From Leeuwenhoekiella marinoflava DSM 3653 (GTDB taxonomy: Bacteria > Bacteroidota > Bacteroidia > Flavobacteriales > Flavobacteriaceae): 64,000 nucleotides of DNA. The stretch covers positions 62,001 through 126,000 of the forward strand of contig NZ_FQUN01000012.1 of the NCBI RefSeq assembly GCF_900129005.1. Reading direction: 5' to 3'. A program made the position numbers and the translations under genes. Positions within the stretch are counted from its first letter, which is position 1; each line of letters begins with the position of its first letter. This document shows, piece by piece, positions 7,151 through 15,363 of this stretch. The notes under the pieces are model-generated. The model did not search any database, was not told the origin of the DNA, and saw nothing but the letters and a program-made list of their open reading frames with translations.

Positions 7151-9352
7151 ATGAGTTCAGAAGAAATAGACTTACACGCGTCCCTTAAAAAATATTTTGG
7201 TTTTAGTCAATTTAAGGGCTTACAGGAAGATGTGATCAAGAGCATTGTTGAAGGAAAACATACTTTTGTCATTATGCCTACCGGTGGTGGTAAATCACTT
7301 TGCTACCAATTACCCGCATTAATACAAGAAGGTACAGCAATTGTTGTTAGCCCGTTAATCGCCTTGATGAAAAATCAAGTAGATGCACTACGGGGTATTT
7401 CAAAAGAACATGGAATAGCTCATGTACTCAATTCCTCTTTGACCAAAGGAGAAGTAAAACAGGTTAAAGAAGATATTTCCAGCGGAATCACCAAGCTTCT
7501 TTATGTGGCTCCAGAGTCTTTGACCAAGGAAGAGCATGTAGAATTTTTACGTTCTCAGAAGATAAGCTTTGTCGCTATAGATGAAGCGCATTGTATAAGT
7601 GAATGGGGGCATGATTTTAGACCAGAGTATCGCAACCTGAGACAGATTATAAAACGCATAGGTGATGATATACCAATCATAGCGGTAACTGCTACCGCAA
7701 CACCTAAAGTGCAGGAAGATATTATGAAGAATCTGGGGATGACTTCAGAAGCTAATTCTTTCAAAGCGTCGTTCAACAGGCCTAATCTGTATTATGAAAT
7801 ACGGCCAAAAACTAAAAATGTTGATGCAGATATCATCCGCTTTGTCAAGCAAAACCAAGGTAAAAGCGGAATCATTTATTGTTTGAGTAGAAAACGTGTT
7901 GAAGAGTTAGCACAGGTGCTTCAAGTAAATGGGGTTTCGGCAGTGCCGTATCATGCTGGTCTGGATGCTAAAACTCGCGTAAAACATCAGGATATGTTTT
8001 TGATGGAAGATGTGGACGTGGTTGTTGCCACTATTGCATTTGGAATGGGGATTGATAAGCCCGATGTGCGTTTTGTAATTCATCACGATATTCCTAAGAG
8101 TATAGAAAGTTATTATCAAGAAACCGGTCGTGCCGGAAGGGACGGGGGAGAAGGACATTGTCTGGCTTATTATTCTTATAAAGATATAGAGAAGCTCGAG
8201 AAATTCATGAGCGGTAAACCGGTTGCTGAGCAAGAAATTGGTCACGCACTCTTACAAGAAGTAGTTGCTTATGCAGAGACTTCGATGTCTAGACGTAAAT
8301 TTATTTTGCATTATTTCGGTGAAGAATTTGATAATGAAACCGGTGAAGGTGGAGATTTAGACGATAATGTGCGTAACCCTAAGAAAAAGCACGAAGCTCA
8401 AGAAGATGTTGTAAAGCTTCTTGAGGTAGTAGGAAAAACCGGTGAGATTTATAAAGGAAAAGAGTTGGTCTTTACCCTTGTTGGTAAATCTAACGCGATT
8501 ATTTCTTCACATAAAACAGATAGCGATGCGTATTTTGGGATCGGGAAAGGCAAAGAGCCTGCTTATTGGAAAGCTCTATTGCGTCAGGTTTTAGTCGCAG
8601 GATATTTAAGAAAAGATATAGAGACCTACGGCATTATTAAATTGACTGAAAAGGGGGAGCAATTCATCAGTAATCCTGAGTCTTTTATGATGACCGAAGA
8701 TCATGCTTTTGAGGAAGCAAACGATGCGCCTGCAGAGCGCATAGCAAAGCCCGGTGGAGGCACAGACCCTAAGTTGGTCGCAATGCTAAAAGATCTTCGT
8801 AAAAAAGTAGGTAAGCGTAAAGGCGTGCCGCCATATATCGTTTTTCAAGATCCCTCTTTAGAGGATATGGCAATAAAGTATCCGACTTCCATTGTGGAAA
8901 TGGCGAATGTATTTGGTGTAGGTGAAGGGAAAGCCAAGAAATACGGACGAGACTTTATTGAACTGATAACAGCCTACGTAGCAGAAAATGACATTCTAAA
9001 GCCGGACGATCTTGTTGTTAAATCTACGGGTTCTAACAGCGCTTTAAAGTTGTATATCATTCAGAATGTAGACCGAAAGTTGCCGTTAGACGATATAGCT
9101 TCAGCCAAGGGGTTACAAATGCCCGAATTTGTAAAGGAAATGGAAGCTATTGTATATAGCGGTACCAAATTGAACATAGACTACTGGATCGAGGATCTCC
9201 TTGATGAAGATCAGCAGGAAGAACTTCACGAATATTTCCTTGAAGCTGAGTCTGATAAAATAGAAGCTGCACTTGATGAATTTGACGGTGATTATGATGA
9301 AGATGAACTGCGTCTTTACCGGATAAAGTTTATAAGTGAAGTTGCTAATTAG
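7151..9352 (+). CDS. recQ: ATP-dependent DNA helicase RecQ (zinc site lost)
   Basis: This 733-residue SF2 helicase has Walker A PTGGGKS (43-49), the DEAH motif in IDEAHCISEWGHDFRP, a second RecA domain with TIAFGMGIDKPDVR and QETGRAGRDG, then RQC winged-helix, HRDC (about 540-615) and a C-terminal acidic extension. It unwinds recombination and repair intermediates. In the zinc-binding subdomain the segment after MSRRKFILHYFGEEF contains no Cys, so all four canonical zinc ligands are replaced, with acidic and polar residues filling the loop. The start ATG lies 84 bp from kdsD, divergently. Confidence 0.93.
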   Translation: MSSEEIDLHASLKKYFGFSQFKGLQEDVIKSIVEGKHTFVIMPTGGGKSLCYQLPALIQEGTAIVVSPLIALMKNQVDALRGISKEHGIAHVLNSSLTKGEVKQVKEDISSGITKLLYVAPESLTKEEHVEFLRSQKISFVAIDEAHCISEWGHDFRPEYRNLRQIIKRIGDDIPIIAVTATATPKVQEDIMKNLGMTSEANSFKASFNRPNLYYEIRPKTKNVDADIIRFVKQNQGKSGIIYCLSRKRVEELAQVLQVNGVSAVPYHAGLDAKTRVKHQDMFLMEDVDVVVATIAFGMGIDKPDVRFVIHHDIPKSIESYYQETGRAGRDGGEGHCLAYYSYKDIEKLEKFMSGKPVAEQEIGHALLQEVVAYAETSMSRRKFILHYFGEEFDNETGEGGDLDDNVRNPKKKHEAQEDVVKLLEVVGKTGEIYKGKELVFTLVGKSNAIISSHKTDSDAYFGIGKGKEPAYWKALLRQVLVAGYLRKDIETYGIIKLTEKGEQFISNPESFMMTEDHAFEEANDAPAERIAKPGGGTDPKLVAMLKDLRKKVGKRKGVPPYIVFQDPSLEDMAIKYPTSIVEMANVFGVGEGKAKKYGRDFIELITAYVAENDILKPDDLVVKSTGSNSALKLYIIQNVDRKLPLDDIASAKGLQMPEFVKEMEAIVYSGTKLNIDYWIEDLLDEDQQEELHEYFLEAESDKIEAALDEFDGDYDEDELRLYRIKFISEVAN

Positions 9353-9381
9353 TACGTGTAAAATCTTTTAGATTTAATTTT

Positions 9382-9420
9382 GTATGGAGCCCATAACTTT
9401 AACTAAGTTCGGCTCCATAC
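9382..9420 (+). terminator. stem-loop after recQ
   Basis: GTATGGAGCC (9382-9391) and GGCTCCATAC (9411-9420) form a perfect 10-bp stem with a 19-nt loop, 29 bp after the recQ stop. The following U-run is weak (TGTTTC), so it may be an inefficient terminator. Confidence 0.5.
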
Positions 9421-9445
9421 TGTTTCATAATTAAATAGCAAAGGT

Positions 9446-9453
9446 TATATTTG
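9446..9453 (+). promoter_or_regulatory. promoter -7 element of the polysaccharide locus
   Basis: TATATTTG fits TAnnTTTG and lies 24 bp before the ATG at 9478. Because it covers the TTG at 9451, that TTG is unlikely to be the start codon of the wza-like gene. Confidence 0.6.
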
Positions 9454-9477
9454 ACGTGGTTGCAACCCCAACTTAAT

Positions 9478-10368
9478 ATGAAAATTCCTACAAATAAGCT
9501 GCTTTTCCCTGCATTATGGGACATAAGTCAGCGGAGCTATTCCTTTTTTCCAGTCTTTTTCAGACTATCGCATGCTACGATCGTCCTCAGATTATCGATT
9601 CTAGTCTTCCTGACTACATTGAGTTCGTGTATTTCAACTAAAAAACTTACGTATTTACAAGAATCCCAGTCTGCGCAAGACCGTTTGATTCAAGTTAATT
9701 TACAACAGCCCCCATATCATGTTCAAATCAATGATGTGTTGAGTATTCGGGTAAAAGCACTTGATCAGGAATTGGTTGCTTTGTTCAACCCACAAACAGC
9801 AGGAGCGGAAGGTAATAGTTTAGGAGAAGGGTATTACTATGATGGCTTTGCGGTTGATCGGCATGGAGCTATTAGATTGCCTACGCTGGGAGAAATTCAT
9901 GTGTTAGGCTATACCACAGAAGAGATTAGAGAACTAATCGAGAAAAAATTATTAGACGATTATTTTACCGAAGAGGCAAACATATTCGTAACCGTAAAAC
10001 TTGCAGGAATTAAATATACCATTGGTGGTGAAATAGGAGGGCCCGGCGTAAAAGTAGATTTAGTGGAACAGCTTTCACTTTTAGATGCTATTGTAAACAG
10101 CGGAGATATTACAGAATATGGGGATCGTACCGATGTGTTGATCATCAGGCAGTATCCCGGCGGAAAGAAAATTCATCATATAGATTTAACGAAGATAGAA
10201 GCCTTAAACTCTCCGTATTATTATGTTCAACCCAATGATGTGATTTTAGTGAATCCGCTTCCGCAAAAATCATTAGGTATAGGTACAACCGGTTTGCAAT
10301 CTTTGACAACCGTTGTTTCCATATTAACCCTTGCAACCACAACAATTCTTTTATTCTCGCGACTCTAG
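9478..10368 (+). CDS. Wza-like outer-membrane polysaccharide export lipoprotein
   Basis: With the ATG at 9478 the product has 296 residues. A lipobox LSSC places the lipidated Cys at residue 51, preceded by a hydrophobic stretch; the n-region is unusually long. The mature part has a polysaccharide-export (poly_export) domain (YHVQINDVLSIRV to IFVTVKL) and a SLBB domain (GGEIGGPGVKV onward). The C-terminus ends in a hydrophobic segment, which could cross the outer membrane. It forms the OPX channel for surface polysaccharide. It abuts the Wzc-like gene with no gap. The upstream TTG at 9451 falls inside the promoter, so I chose the ATG. Confidence 0.88.
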   Translation: MKIPTNKLLFPALWDISQRSYSFFPVFFRLSHATIVLRLSILVFLTTLSSCISTKKLTYLQESQSAQDRLIQVNLQQPPYHVQINDVLSIRVKALDQELVALFNPQTAGAEGNSLGEGYYYDGFAVDRHGAIRLPTLGEIHVLGYTTEEIRELIEKKLLDDYFTEEANIFVTVKLAGIKYTIGGEIGGPGVKVDLVEQLSLLDAIVNSGDITEYGDRTDVLIIRQYPGGKKIHHIDLTKIEALNSPYYYVQPNDVILVNPLPQKSLGIGTTGLQSLTTVVSILTLATTTILLFSRL

Positions 10369-12852
10369 ATGGAAGATGAATTTGAAATAAAAGATTTACA
10401 GAACTTTTTTGATTTTAGAGGGTTCCTGCTGAAGATCGTCAGTTGGTGGCCGCTGTTTGTGATCTGTATTGGGATTGCCTATTATATCGCCCATTATAAA
10501 AATGTGAGACGGCAAACCGTTTACCGTATGAGCAATATGATCACGGTAAAAGATGATCAAAATCCGTTTTTCACTTCCAATACCAGTCTTACGTTTAATT
10601 GGGGCGGCACGACCGATAAGGTGCAAACCGCAATCATTTTATTGCGTTCTCGCAGTCATAATGAGCGCGTAGTTGAAGAGCTTCAATATTATGTAGATTA
10701 TTTACAACAAGGAGTGTATCATCTTGAAGATATTTATGGTCAAACTCCATTTGTGGTAGACGTCAATACCGAGCGTTCCCAACTGTTAGGTAAGATGATT
10801 AAAGTTGTTTTTACCGATGACAGGCATTACACCTTGCATATAGATTTTAAAGGCGGATCCGGCTCTGCTCAGAACTATGCTACAAAAGCGCAAATACCGA
10901 TACCCTTGCCCGCTGCATCATTTGAAAAAGAATATGCATTAGGAGATCCTGTAAATCTGCCCTATTTCAATTTTAAATTGAATCCATCCGGAGTTCCGGC
11001 TCAACCCGGGAAAGAATATTTGATCAAGTTCAATTCTTTTAATGCTGTTGTGGGGCGTTACCGCGGGATAGCTATAGATCAGACCCCGTCAGGTTCTAGC
11101 ATACTTAGCTTAAGCCTTACCGGAAGTAATAAAGCCCGTCTGGTTGATTATTTAAATGCTTCGGTGCGGATTTTGGCTGAAACCCAATTAGAGCGTAAGA
11201 ATCTTTTTGCTACGAAAACCATACAGTTTATCGATAGTAGTCTCGCAGTGAAGTCTGTTGAGATGAAAAATGTACAAGAAGAGCTAGATAAATTTCGGGA
11301 TGAAAACAGCAGTATAGGGATTGGGAGTAGTGAGGAAAGTTTGATCGCTAAAGTAACCGAACTGGATGCACAAAAGCAAAACCTGAAACAGCGTTTACAA
11401 TATTATCAGGATTTAGAAACGTATTTACGTTCTCGAGAAGATTACGGAACAGATATTCCCGCTCCATCCATAACCGGTATAGGAGAAGGAAGTGTGACGA
11501 GTAGTGTTTCCAGCATTATTGAGTTGGCTGAAGAGCGCCGTCGCCTTGCGTATACCGCAAAACCCAGCAACCCCACATTTAAAGATCTAGACCGCCGCAT
11601 CAATGCCATTAAAGCAGTTCTTTTTGAAAATATGGCATCGAGTCAGCAAATTTTACGCGGTCAATTGCAAGAAGTACGTAATGAAATTGCAGCAACCGAA
11701 GGTCAGATGCGTAAACTGCCGCAGGAGCAACAGCAGTTATTTGGCATACAGCGAAGATACAATCTTACAGAAGGCGCATACGGAGTCTTTTTGGATAAAC
11801 GCAGTCAGGCAGGAATTGTAAAGGCAGCCAATGTTTCAGATATTGTAATCATTGATGAAGCCAAAGATACCGGAGGTGGCGCCATAGGACCCAACACTGA
11901 GGTGAGTTATGTTATGGCTGTTGTAGGAGGTACGGTTGTGCCCCTGGTCATTGTTTTTTTAATCTTCTTTTTTGATACGAAGATTGGAAACCCGAATGAG
12001 ATCAAACGTTTGTCCAGTATTCCCGTGTTGGGAGCAATAGGTAAAAGTAATGCAGCTAGCAAATTGGTAGTGATTGAAGATCCGCGATCTGCCATAGCTG
12101 AAGCTTTTAGAGGCTTGCGTTCCAGTCTACAGTTTATTTACCGAAAGCAACAACTAGAAGGAGCTAAAACCGTACGAATAACATCTTCGGTGAGTGGAGA
12201 GGGAAAAACGTTTTGCAGTATCAATCTGGCGAGTGTATTTGCATTGAGTGAACGCAAAACCGTTTTGGTGGGGCTCGACTTACGCAAACCGAAAATATTT
12301 GGAGATTTTAATTTGCCCAATGATGCCGGAGTCGTGAATTATTTGATTGGAGAAAGTACATTAGCTGAAATCACCCAGCAAACTAAAATTCCACATTTGG
12401 ATGTGATTCTTGCCGGGGCTGTTCCTCCCAATCCTTCAGAACTCTTGATGAGTGATCAGATGGGGGTGTTTATGCAGGAGCTTAAAAAGCGTTACGATTA
12501 TATCATTTTAGACACTCCGCCCGTAGGTTTGGTTTCTGATGCTTTGGAGCTGGATGAATACATCGATGCAACTTTATATGTAATCAGACAGCATTATACT
12601 AAAAAAGGAATGTTGCGCATCATTAATGATAAGTATCAAAAGAAAGAAGTTCAAAACATCAGTTTTGTATTGAATTATTTCAGTGCCAAAAGCAAGTTGG
12701 GCTATGGTTACGGCTATGGTTATGAATACGGTTATGCTTATGGCAAATATGGGGATGCTTATCGTCAACCTAAAGCCGGAGGACTACTCAAGCGTGGCTC
12801 TCGTCAATTTAGAAAAGTAAAACGGTGGTTTAGTAACCAATTGGAAAAGTAA
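10369..12852 (+). CDS. Wzc-like polysaccharide co-polymerase with tyrosine autokinase domain
   Basis: This 827-residue protein has an N-terminal Wzz domain with a membrane helix near 24-41, a long periplasmic coiled-coil/GNVR region, a second membrane helix near 515-540, and a cytosolic BY-kinase. The kinase has Walker A SGEGKTF (about 607-613), Walker A' VLVGLDLRKPK and Walker B YIILDTPP. A C-terminal Tyr/Gly cluster (YGYGYGYEYGYAYGKYGDAY, about 779-798) is the autophosphorylation tail. It controls chain length and export together with the OPX lipoprotein. The next gene starts at its stop codon (TAATG), so it is coupled to the ABC permease. Confidence 0.92.
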   Translation: MEDEFEIKDLQNFFDFRGFLLKIVSWWPLFVICIGIAYYIAHYKNVRRQTVYRMSNMITVKDDQNPFFTSNTSLTFNWGGTTDKVQTAIILLRSRSHNERVVEELQYYVDYLQQGVYHLEDIYGQTPFVVDVNTERSQLLGKMIKVVFTDDRHYTLHIDFKGGSGSAQNYATKAQIPIPLPAASFEKEYALGDPVNLPYFNFKLNPSGVPAQPGKEYLIKFNSFNAVVGRYRGIAIDQTPSGSSILSLSLTGSNKARLVDYLNASVRILAETQLERKNLFATKTIQFIDSSLAVKSVEMKNVQEELDKFRDENSSIGIGSSEESLIAKVTELDAQKQNLKQRLQYYQDLETYLRSREDYGTDIPAPSITGIGEGSVTSSVSSIIELAEERRRLAYTAKPSNPTFKDLDRRINAIKAVLFENMASSQQILRGQLQEVRNEIAATEGQMRKLPQEQQQLFGIQRRYNLTEGAYGVFLDKRSQAGIVKAANVSDIVIIDEAKDTGGGAIGPNTEVSYVMAVVGGTVVPLVIVFLIFFFDTKIGNPNEIKRLSSIPVLGAIGKSNAASKLVVIEDPRSAIAEAFRGLRSSLQFIYRKQQLEGAKTVRITSSVSGEGKTFCSINLASVFALSERKTVLVGLDLRKPKIFGDFNLPNDAGVVNYLIGESTLAEITQQTKIPHLDVILAGAVPPNPSELLMSDQMGVFMQELKKRYDYIILDTPPVGLVSDALELDEYIDATLYVIRQHYTKKGMLRIINDKYQKKEVQNISFVLNYFSAKSKLGYGYGYGYEYGYAYGKYGDAYRQPKAGGLLKRGSRQFRKVKRWFSNQLEK

Positions 12853-13715
12853 TGGCAGAACACGACGAATGGTTATATGAGATCAATTCCAAGCAGCCTC
12901 TATTAGCTATTGATTTTAAGGAGATCTGGAGGTATCGAGATTTGTTGTTGTTATTTGTACGTCGCGATATTATTTCAGCCTATAAACAAACCATTTTAGG
13001 TCCGTTATGGTATTTGATCCAACCTTTATTTACCGGAGTTATTTTTACATTGGTTTTTAACAATATCGCCAGTATTTCAACCGGAGGAGCGCCTCCCTTT
13101 TTATTCAACTTGGCAGGAATTACTATGTGGAGTTATTTTTCACAGTGTCTCAACAATACGTCAAACACTTTTGCCAGTAATGCCGGTTTGTTTGCTAAAG
13201 TGTATTTTCCAAGGATTATTTCACCGATGTCTCAGGCGATTTCAGCCTTGTTTAAACTGAGTATTCAATTGTTCATTTTCACCTGTTTTTACATTTATTT
13301 TGTGCTTAAGGGATTTGCAATCAGTCCCAATTACACGCTTTGGTTTTTTCCTTTTTTGCTGCTGATTGTGGCCATTTTAGGGCTTGGTACCGGGATGCTG
13401 ATTTCCTCATTGACTACCAAATATCGAGATTTTCGAATTTTAATCGGTTTTGCGACTACACTTCTGATGTATGTCTCTGCGGTGATGTATCCTATTTCTG
13501 AAGTACAGAACAGTAAAGCCCTTTCAGAATATACCTGGTTGATTGAATTGAATCCCATTGCGATTTTGATTGAAGCCTTTCGCTATATGACCTTGCAGGA
13601 AGGGATTTTCAACTGGGGATTGTTGGGATATTGCGGTGTGTTGAGTTTGGTGGTCTTTTTTATGGGCTTGATTGTGTTTAATCGGACCGGTAGAAATTTT
13701 ATTGATACGATTTGA
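12852..13715 (+). CDS. polysaccharide ABC transporter permease (Wzm-like, ABC-2 type)
   Basis: This 287-residue protein has about six hydrophobic segments. The amphipathic N-terminus contains LLLLFVRRDIISAYKQTILGP, the conserved interface motif of O-antigen/teichoic-acid exporters. It flips undecaprenyl-linked glycan across the inner membrane together with the ATPase encoded at 14089. Its ATG overlaps the Wzc-like stop by 1 bp. It is separated from its ATPase partner by a 373-bp repeat-filled insertion (13716-14088); these partners are usually adjacent, which suggests the insertion came later. Confidence 0.92.
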   Translation: MAEHDEWLYEINSKQPLLAIDFKEIWRYRDLLLLFVRRDIISAYKQTILGPLWYLIQPLFTGVIFTLVFNNIASISTGGAPPFLFNLAGITMWSYFSQCLNNTSNTFASNAGLFAKVYFPRIISPMSQAISALFKLSIQLFIFTCFYIYFVLKGFAISPNYTLWFFPFLLLIVAILGLGTGMLISSLTTKYRDFRILIGFATTLLMYVSAVMYPISEVQNSKALSEYTWLIELNPIAILIEAFRYMTLQEGIFNWGLLGYCGVLSLVVFFMGLIVFNRTGRNFIDTI

Positions 13716-13734
13716 GGGTTAGCTGGTAACTTTT

Positions 13735-13832
13735 AGTCGATAGCTGTTAGGTGAAAGCTAATAGTCTATAGCTGAGAGTCGATAGATTTTAGTCTATAGC
13801 TTGTAGTCGATAGCTGTTAGCTCTTAGTCAGT
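13735..13832 (+). repeat. 14-bp tandem array, left side (7 units)
   Basis: Seven exact-length 14-bp units start at 13735, 13749, 13763, 13777, 13791, 13805 and 13819, with consensus AGTCKATAGCTGTT. Units at 13735 and 13805 are identical (AGTCGATAGCTGTT). The second and last units are degenerate. The array lies between the wzm-like stop and a broken gene start. Confidence 0.8.
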
Positions 13833-13861
13833 AGGTTTTTTTAAAAAATATGAAGTGCATT

Positions 13862-13944
13862 ATGAAGGAGGTTAGTTTTGATTTTGAGGGTTTGCGTGTT
13901 TATCAAAAAGCACTGGATTTTATTCATCGTGTTCGTTATTATGG
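13862..13944 (+). pseudogene. 5' remnant of a four-helix-bundle (23S rRNA intervening-sequence-type) protein gene
   Basis: The ATG at 13862 opens a reading frame whose first 28 codons resemble the N-terminus of the S23/IVP four-helix-bundle family (FDFEGLRVYQKALDFIHRV). The family is normally about 115-130 residues. Here it stops resembling the family after about residue 26, where a half copy of the TCTCGATAC repeat (13945-13997) begins; the frame then runs through the repeat to a TAG at 14015-14017. It is therefore a truncated, probably non-functional fragment. It is flanked on both sides by 14-bp repeats. Confidence 0.65.
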
Positions 13945-13997
13945 TTCTCGATACACTTGCTTTCGGCTCTGGCCTCAATCAAGTACTCGAACTGACA
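13945..13997 (+). repeat. R0: solo right-half unit of the GIY-YIG-linked repeat
   Basis: The sequence from TTCTCGATACACTTGC to CTCGAACTGACA closely matches the right-half module of the repeats at 29065-32972, more than 15 kb away. No left half is present. It is fused to the four-helix-bundle remnant. Confidence 0.75.
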
Positions 13998-14013
13998 GTA
14001 GGGGCACTTCAAA

Positions 14014-14078
14014 TTAGTCGATAGCTGTTAGCTTTTAAACTATCGACTATCGCCTATTAGCTACAGTCTATCGACTAA
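14014..14078. repeat. 14-bp repeat, right side, with inverted units
   Basis: One forward AGTCGATAGCTGTT unit at 14016 is followed by inverted copies, with CTATCGACT at 14040 and 14068 (28 bp apart, i.e. two units). TTAGTCGATAG (14014-14024) and CTATCGACTAA (14068-14078) are perfect inverted repeats that can form a stem ending 11 bp before the Wzt-like start. Confidence 0.75.
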
Positions 14079-14088
14079 TAAAAAATAT

Positions 14089-15363
14089 ATGTCAGATATT
14101 ATTCTCAAAGCCGAAAATATCTCTAAGCAGTATCGTTTAGGTACGGTAGGCTCGGGAACCTTACGCGATGATTTTAAGCGTAGTTGGGCGAAGTTACGCG
14201 GCAAGGAAGATCCCTTTTTAAAAGTAGGTGCCGTAAATGATAGAAGTCAAAAATCAACTGAGGATTATGTTTGGGCGCTGTGTGATATCAATTTTGAAGT
14301 AAAGCAGGGTGAAGTTCTGGGAATTATAGGTAAGAATGGAGCGGGGAAATCTACCTTATTAAAAATCTTATCGAGGGTTACTGCACCTACAACCGGTGTG
14401 ATTAAAAGTAGGGGGCGTATCGCTTCGCTGCTTGAAGTAGGTACCGGTTTTCATCACGAACTGACCGGCCGGGAGAATATCTACCTTAATGGGGCCATAT
14501 TGGGAATGACCAAAGCCGAGATCAATAGCAAATTGGATGAAATCATTGACTTTTCGGGTTGTGAACGCTACATTGACACTCCTACTAAACGCTACAGTAG
14601 TGGAATGACCGTACGTTTGGCCTTTGCGGTAGCGGCTCATTTAGAGCCTGAGATCCTTGTTGTGGATGAAGTGCTTGCGGTGGGAGACGCCGAGTTTCAA
14701 AAAAAGGCTATCGGTAAAATGCAGGATATTTCTCAGGGAGAAGGCAGAACGGTTTTGTTTGTAAGTCATAATATGGCGAGTGTAAAGAGTTTGTGTACAC
14801 GGGGAATTTTGCTAGAGCAGGGAAATATTAAGCTCGAAGGAGAGACAGACACCATCGTAAATGATTATTTAAACCTTTCTTCAGCGGAGTTTGATTTAAA
14901 ACAACGCACCGAGCGGTCTGGTAATGGAAAAATTAAAATAAACAATGCTCAATTTTTAAATAGATCTAATAAAGTTGTTCAAGTTATCTCATCAGGTGAT
15001 TATTTGAAAATGAGAGTTAGTTTTGATGTAAATGAAGAAGACTTTGAACACTTAATATTTGGGTTTAGTATTTCTGATGTACACGGTAACCTCAAAGCAA
15101 TGACGGTAACAGATGAGATGGCTTTAAATATTAATCATCTAATTAATAGGGGGTATATAGATGTTGAATTTTCAAGATTACCCTTACGTGGAGGTTCTTA
15201 TAATATACAGTTAGTGTTGTCAGAAAATAATACGTCGGTTAAAAATCACCTTGATGTTATAGATAATGCTCTAAATTTAAAGGTGCTAGAAGGAGATTTT
15301 TTTCGCACCGGAAAAATCAACAGGCGGTATAATGCATTGGTGTTAGATTGTAATATTGTATGA
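14089..15363 (+). CDS. polysaccharide ABC transporter ATPase with C-terminal glycan-recognition domain (Wzt-like)
   Basis: This 424-residue protein has an ABC ATPase at about 1-265: Walker A GKNGAGKS (81-88), signature YSSGM (169-173) and Walker B ILVVDEVLAVGD. An extra domain at about 275-424 fits the Wzt_C beta-sandwich that binds the finished chain end in E. coli O8/O9a-type export. It energises the Wzm-like permease at 12852. Its stop overlaps the methyltransferase start (ATGA at 15360-15363). The C-terminal domain is visibly more AT-rich than the ATPase part, suggesting it varies with the exported glycan. Confidence 0.92.
   Translation: MSDIILKAENISKQYRLGTVGSGTLRDDFKRSWAKLRGKEDPFLKVGAVNDRSQKSTEDYVWALCDINFEVKQGEVLGIIGKNGAGKSTLLKILSRVTAPTTGVIKSRGRIASLLEVGTGFHHELTGRENIYLNGAILGMTKAEINSKLDEIIDFSGCERYIDTPTKRYSSGMTVRLAFAVAAHLEPEILVVDEVLAVGDAEFQKKAIGKMQDISQGEGRTVLFVSHNMASVKSLCTRGILLEQGNIKLEGETDTIVNDYLNLSSAEFDLKQRTERSGNGKIKINNAQFLNRSNKVVQVISSGDYLKMRVSFDVNEEDFEHLIFGFSISDVHGNLKAMTVTDEMALNINHLINRGYIDVEFSRLPLRGGSYNIQLVLSENNTSVKNHLDVIDNALNLKVLEGDFFRTGKINRRYNALVLDCNIV

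Noticed and set aside
7907-8245. 112-codon minus-strand frame inside recQ
   Set aside because: Antisense to the helicase core motifs; composition and context indicate a shadow.
13735-13832. 14-bp units as a CRISPR or protein-coding repeat
   Set aside because: Units are contiguous without spacers, and every frame contains stops (TAG in the unit itself).
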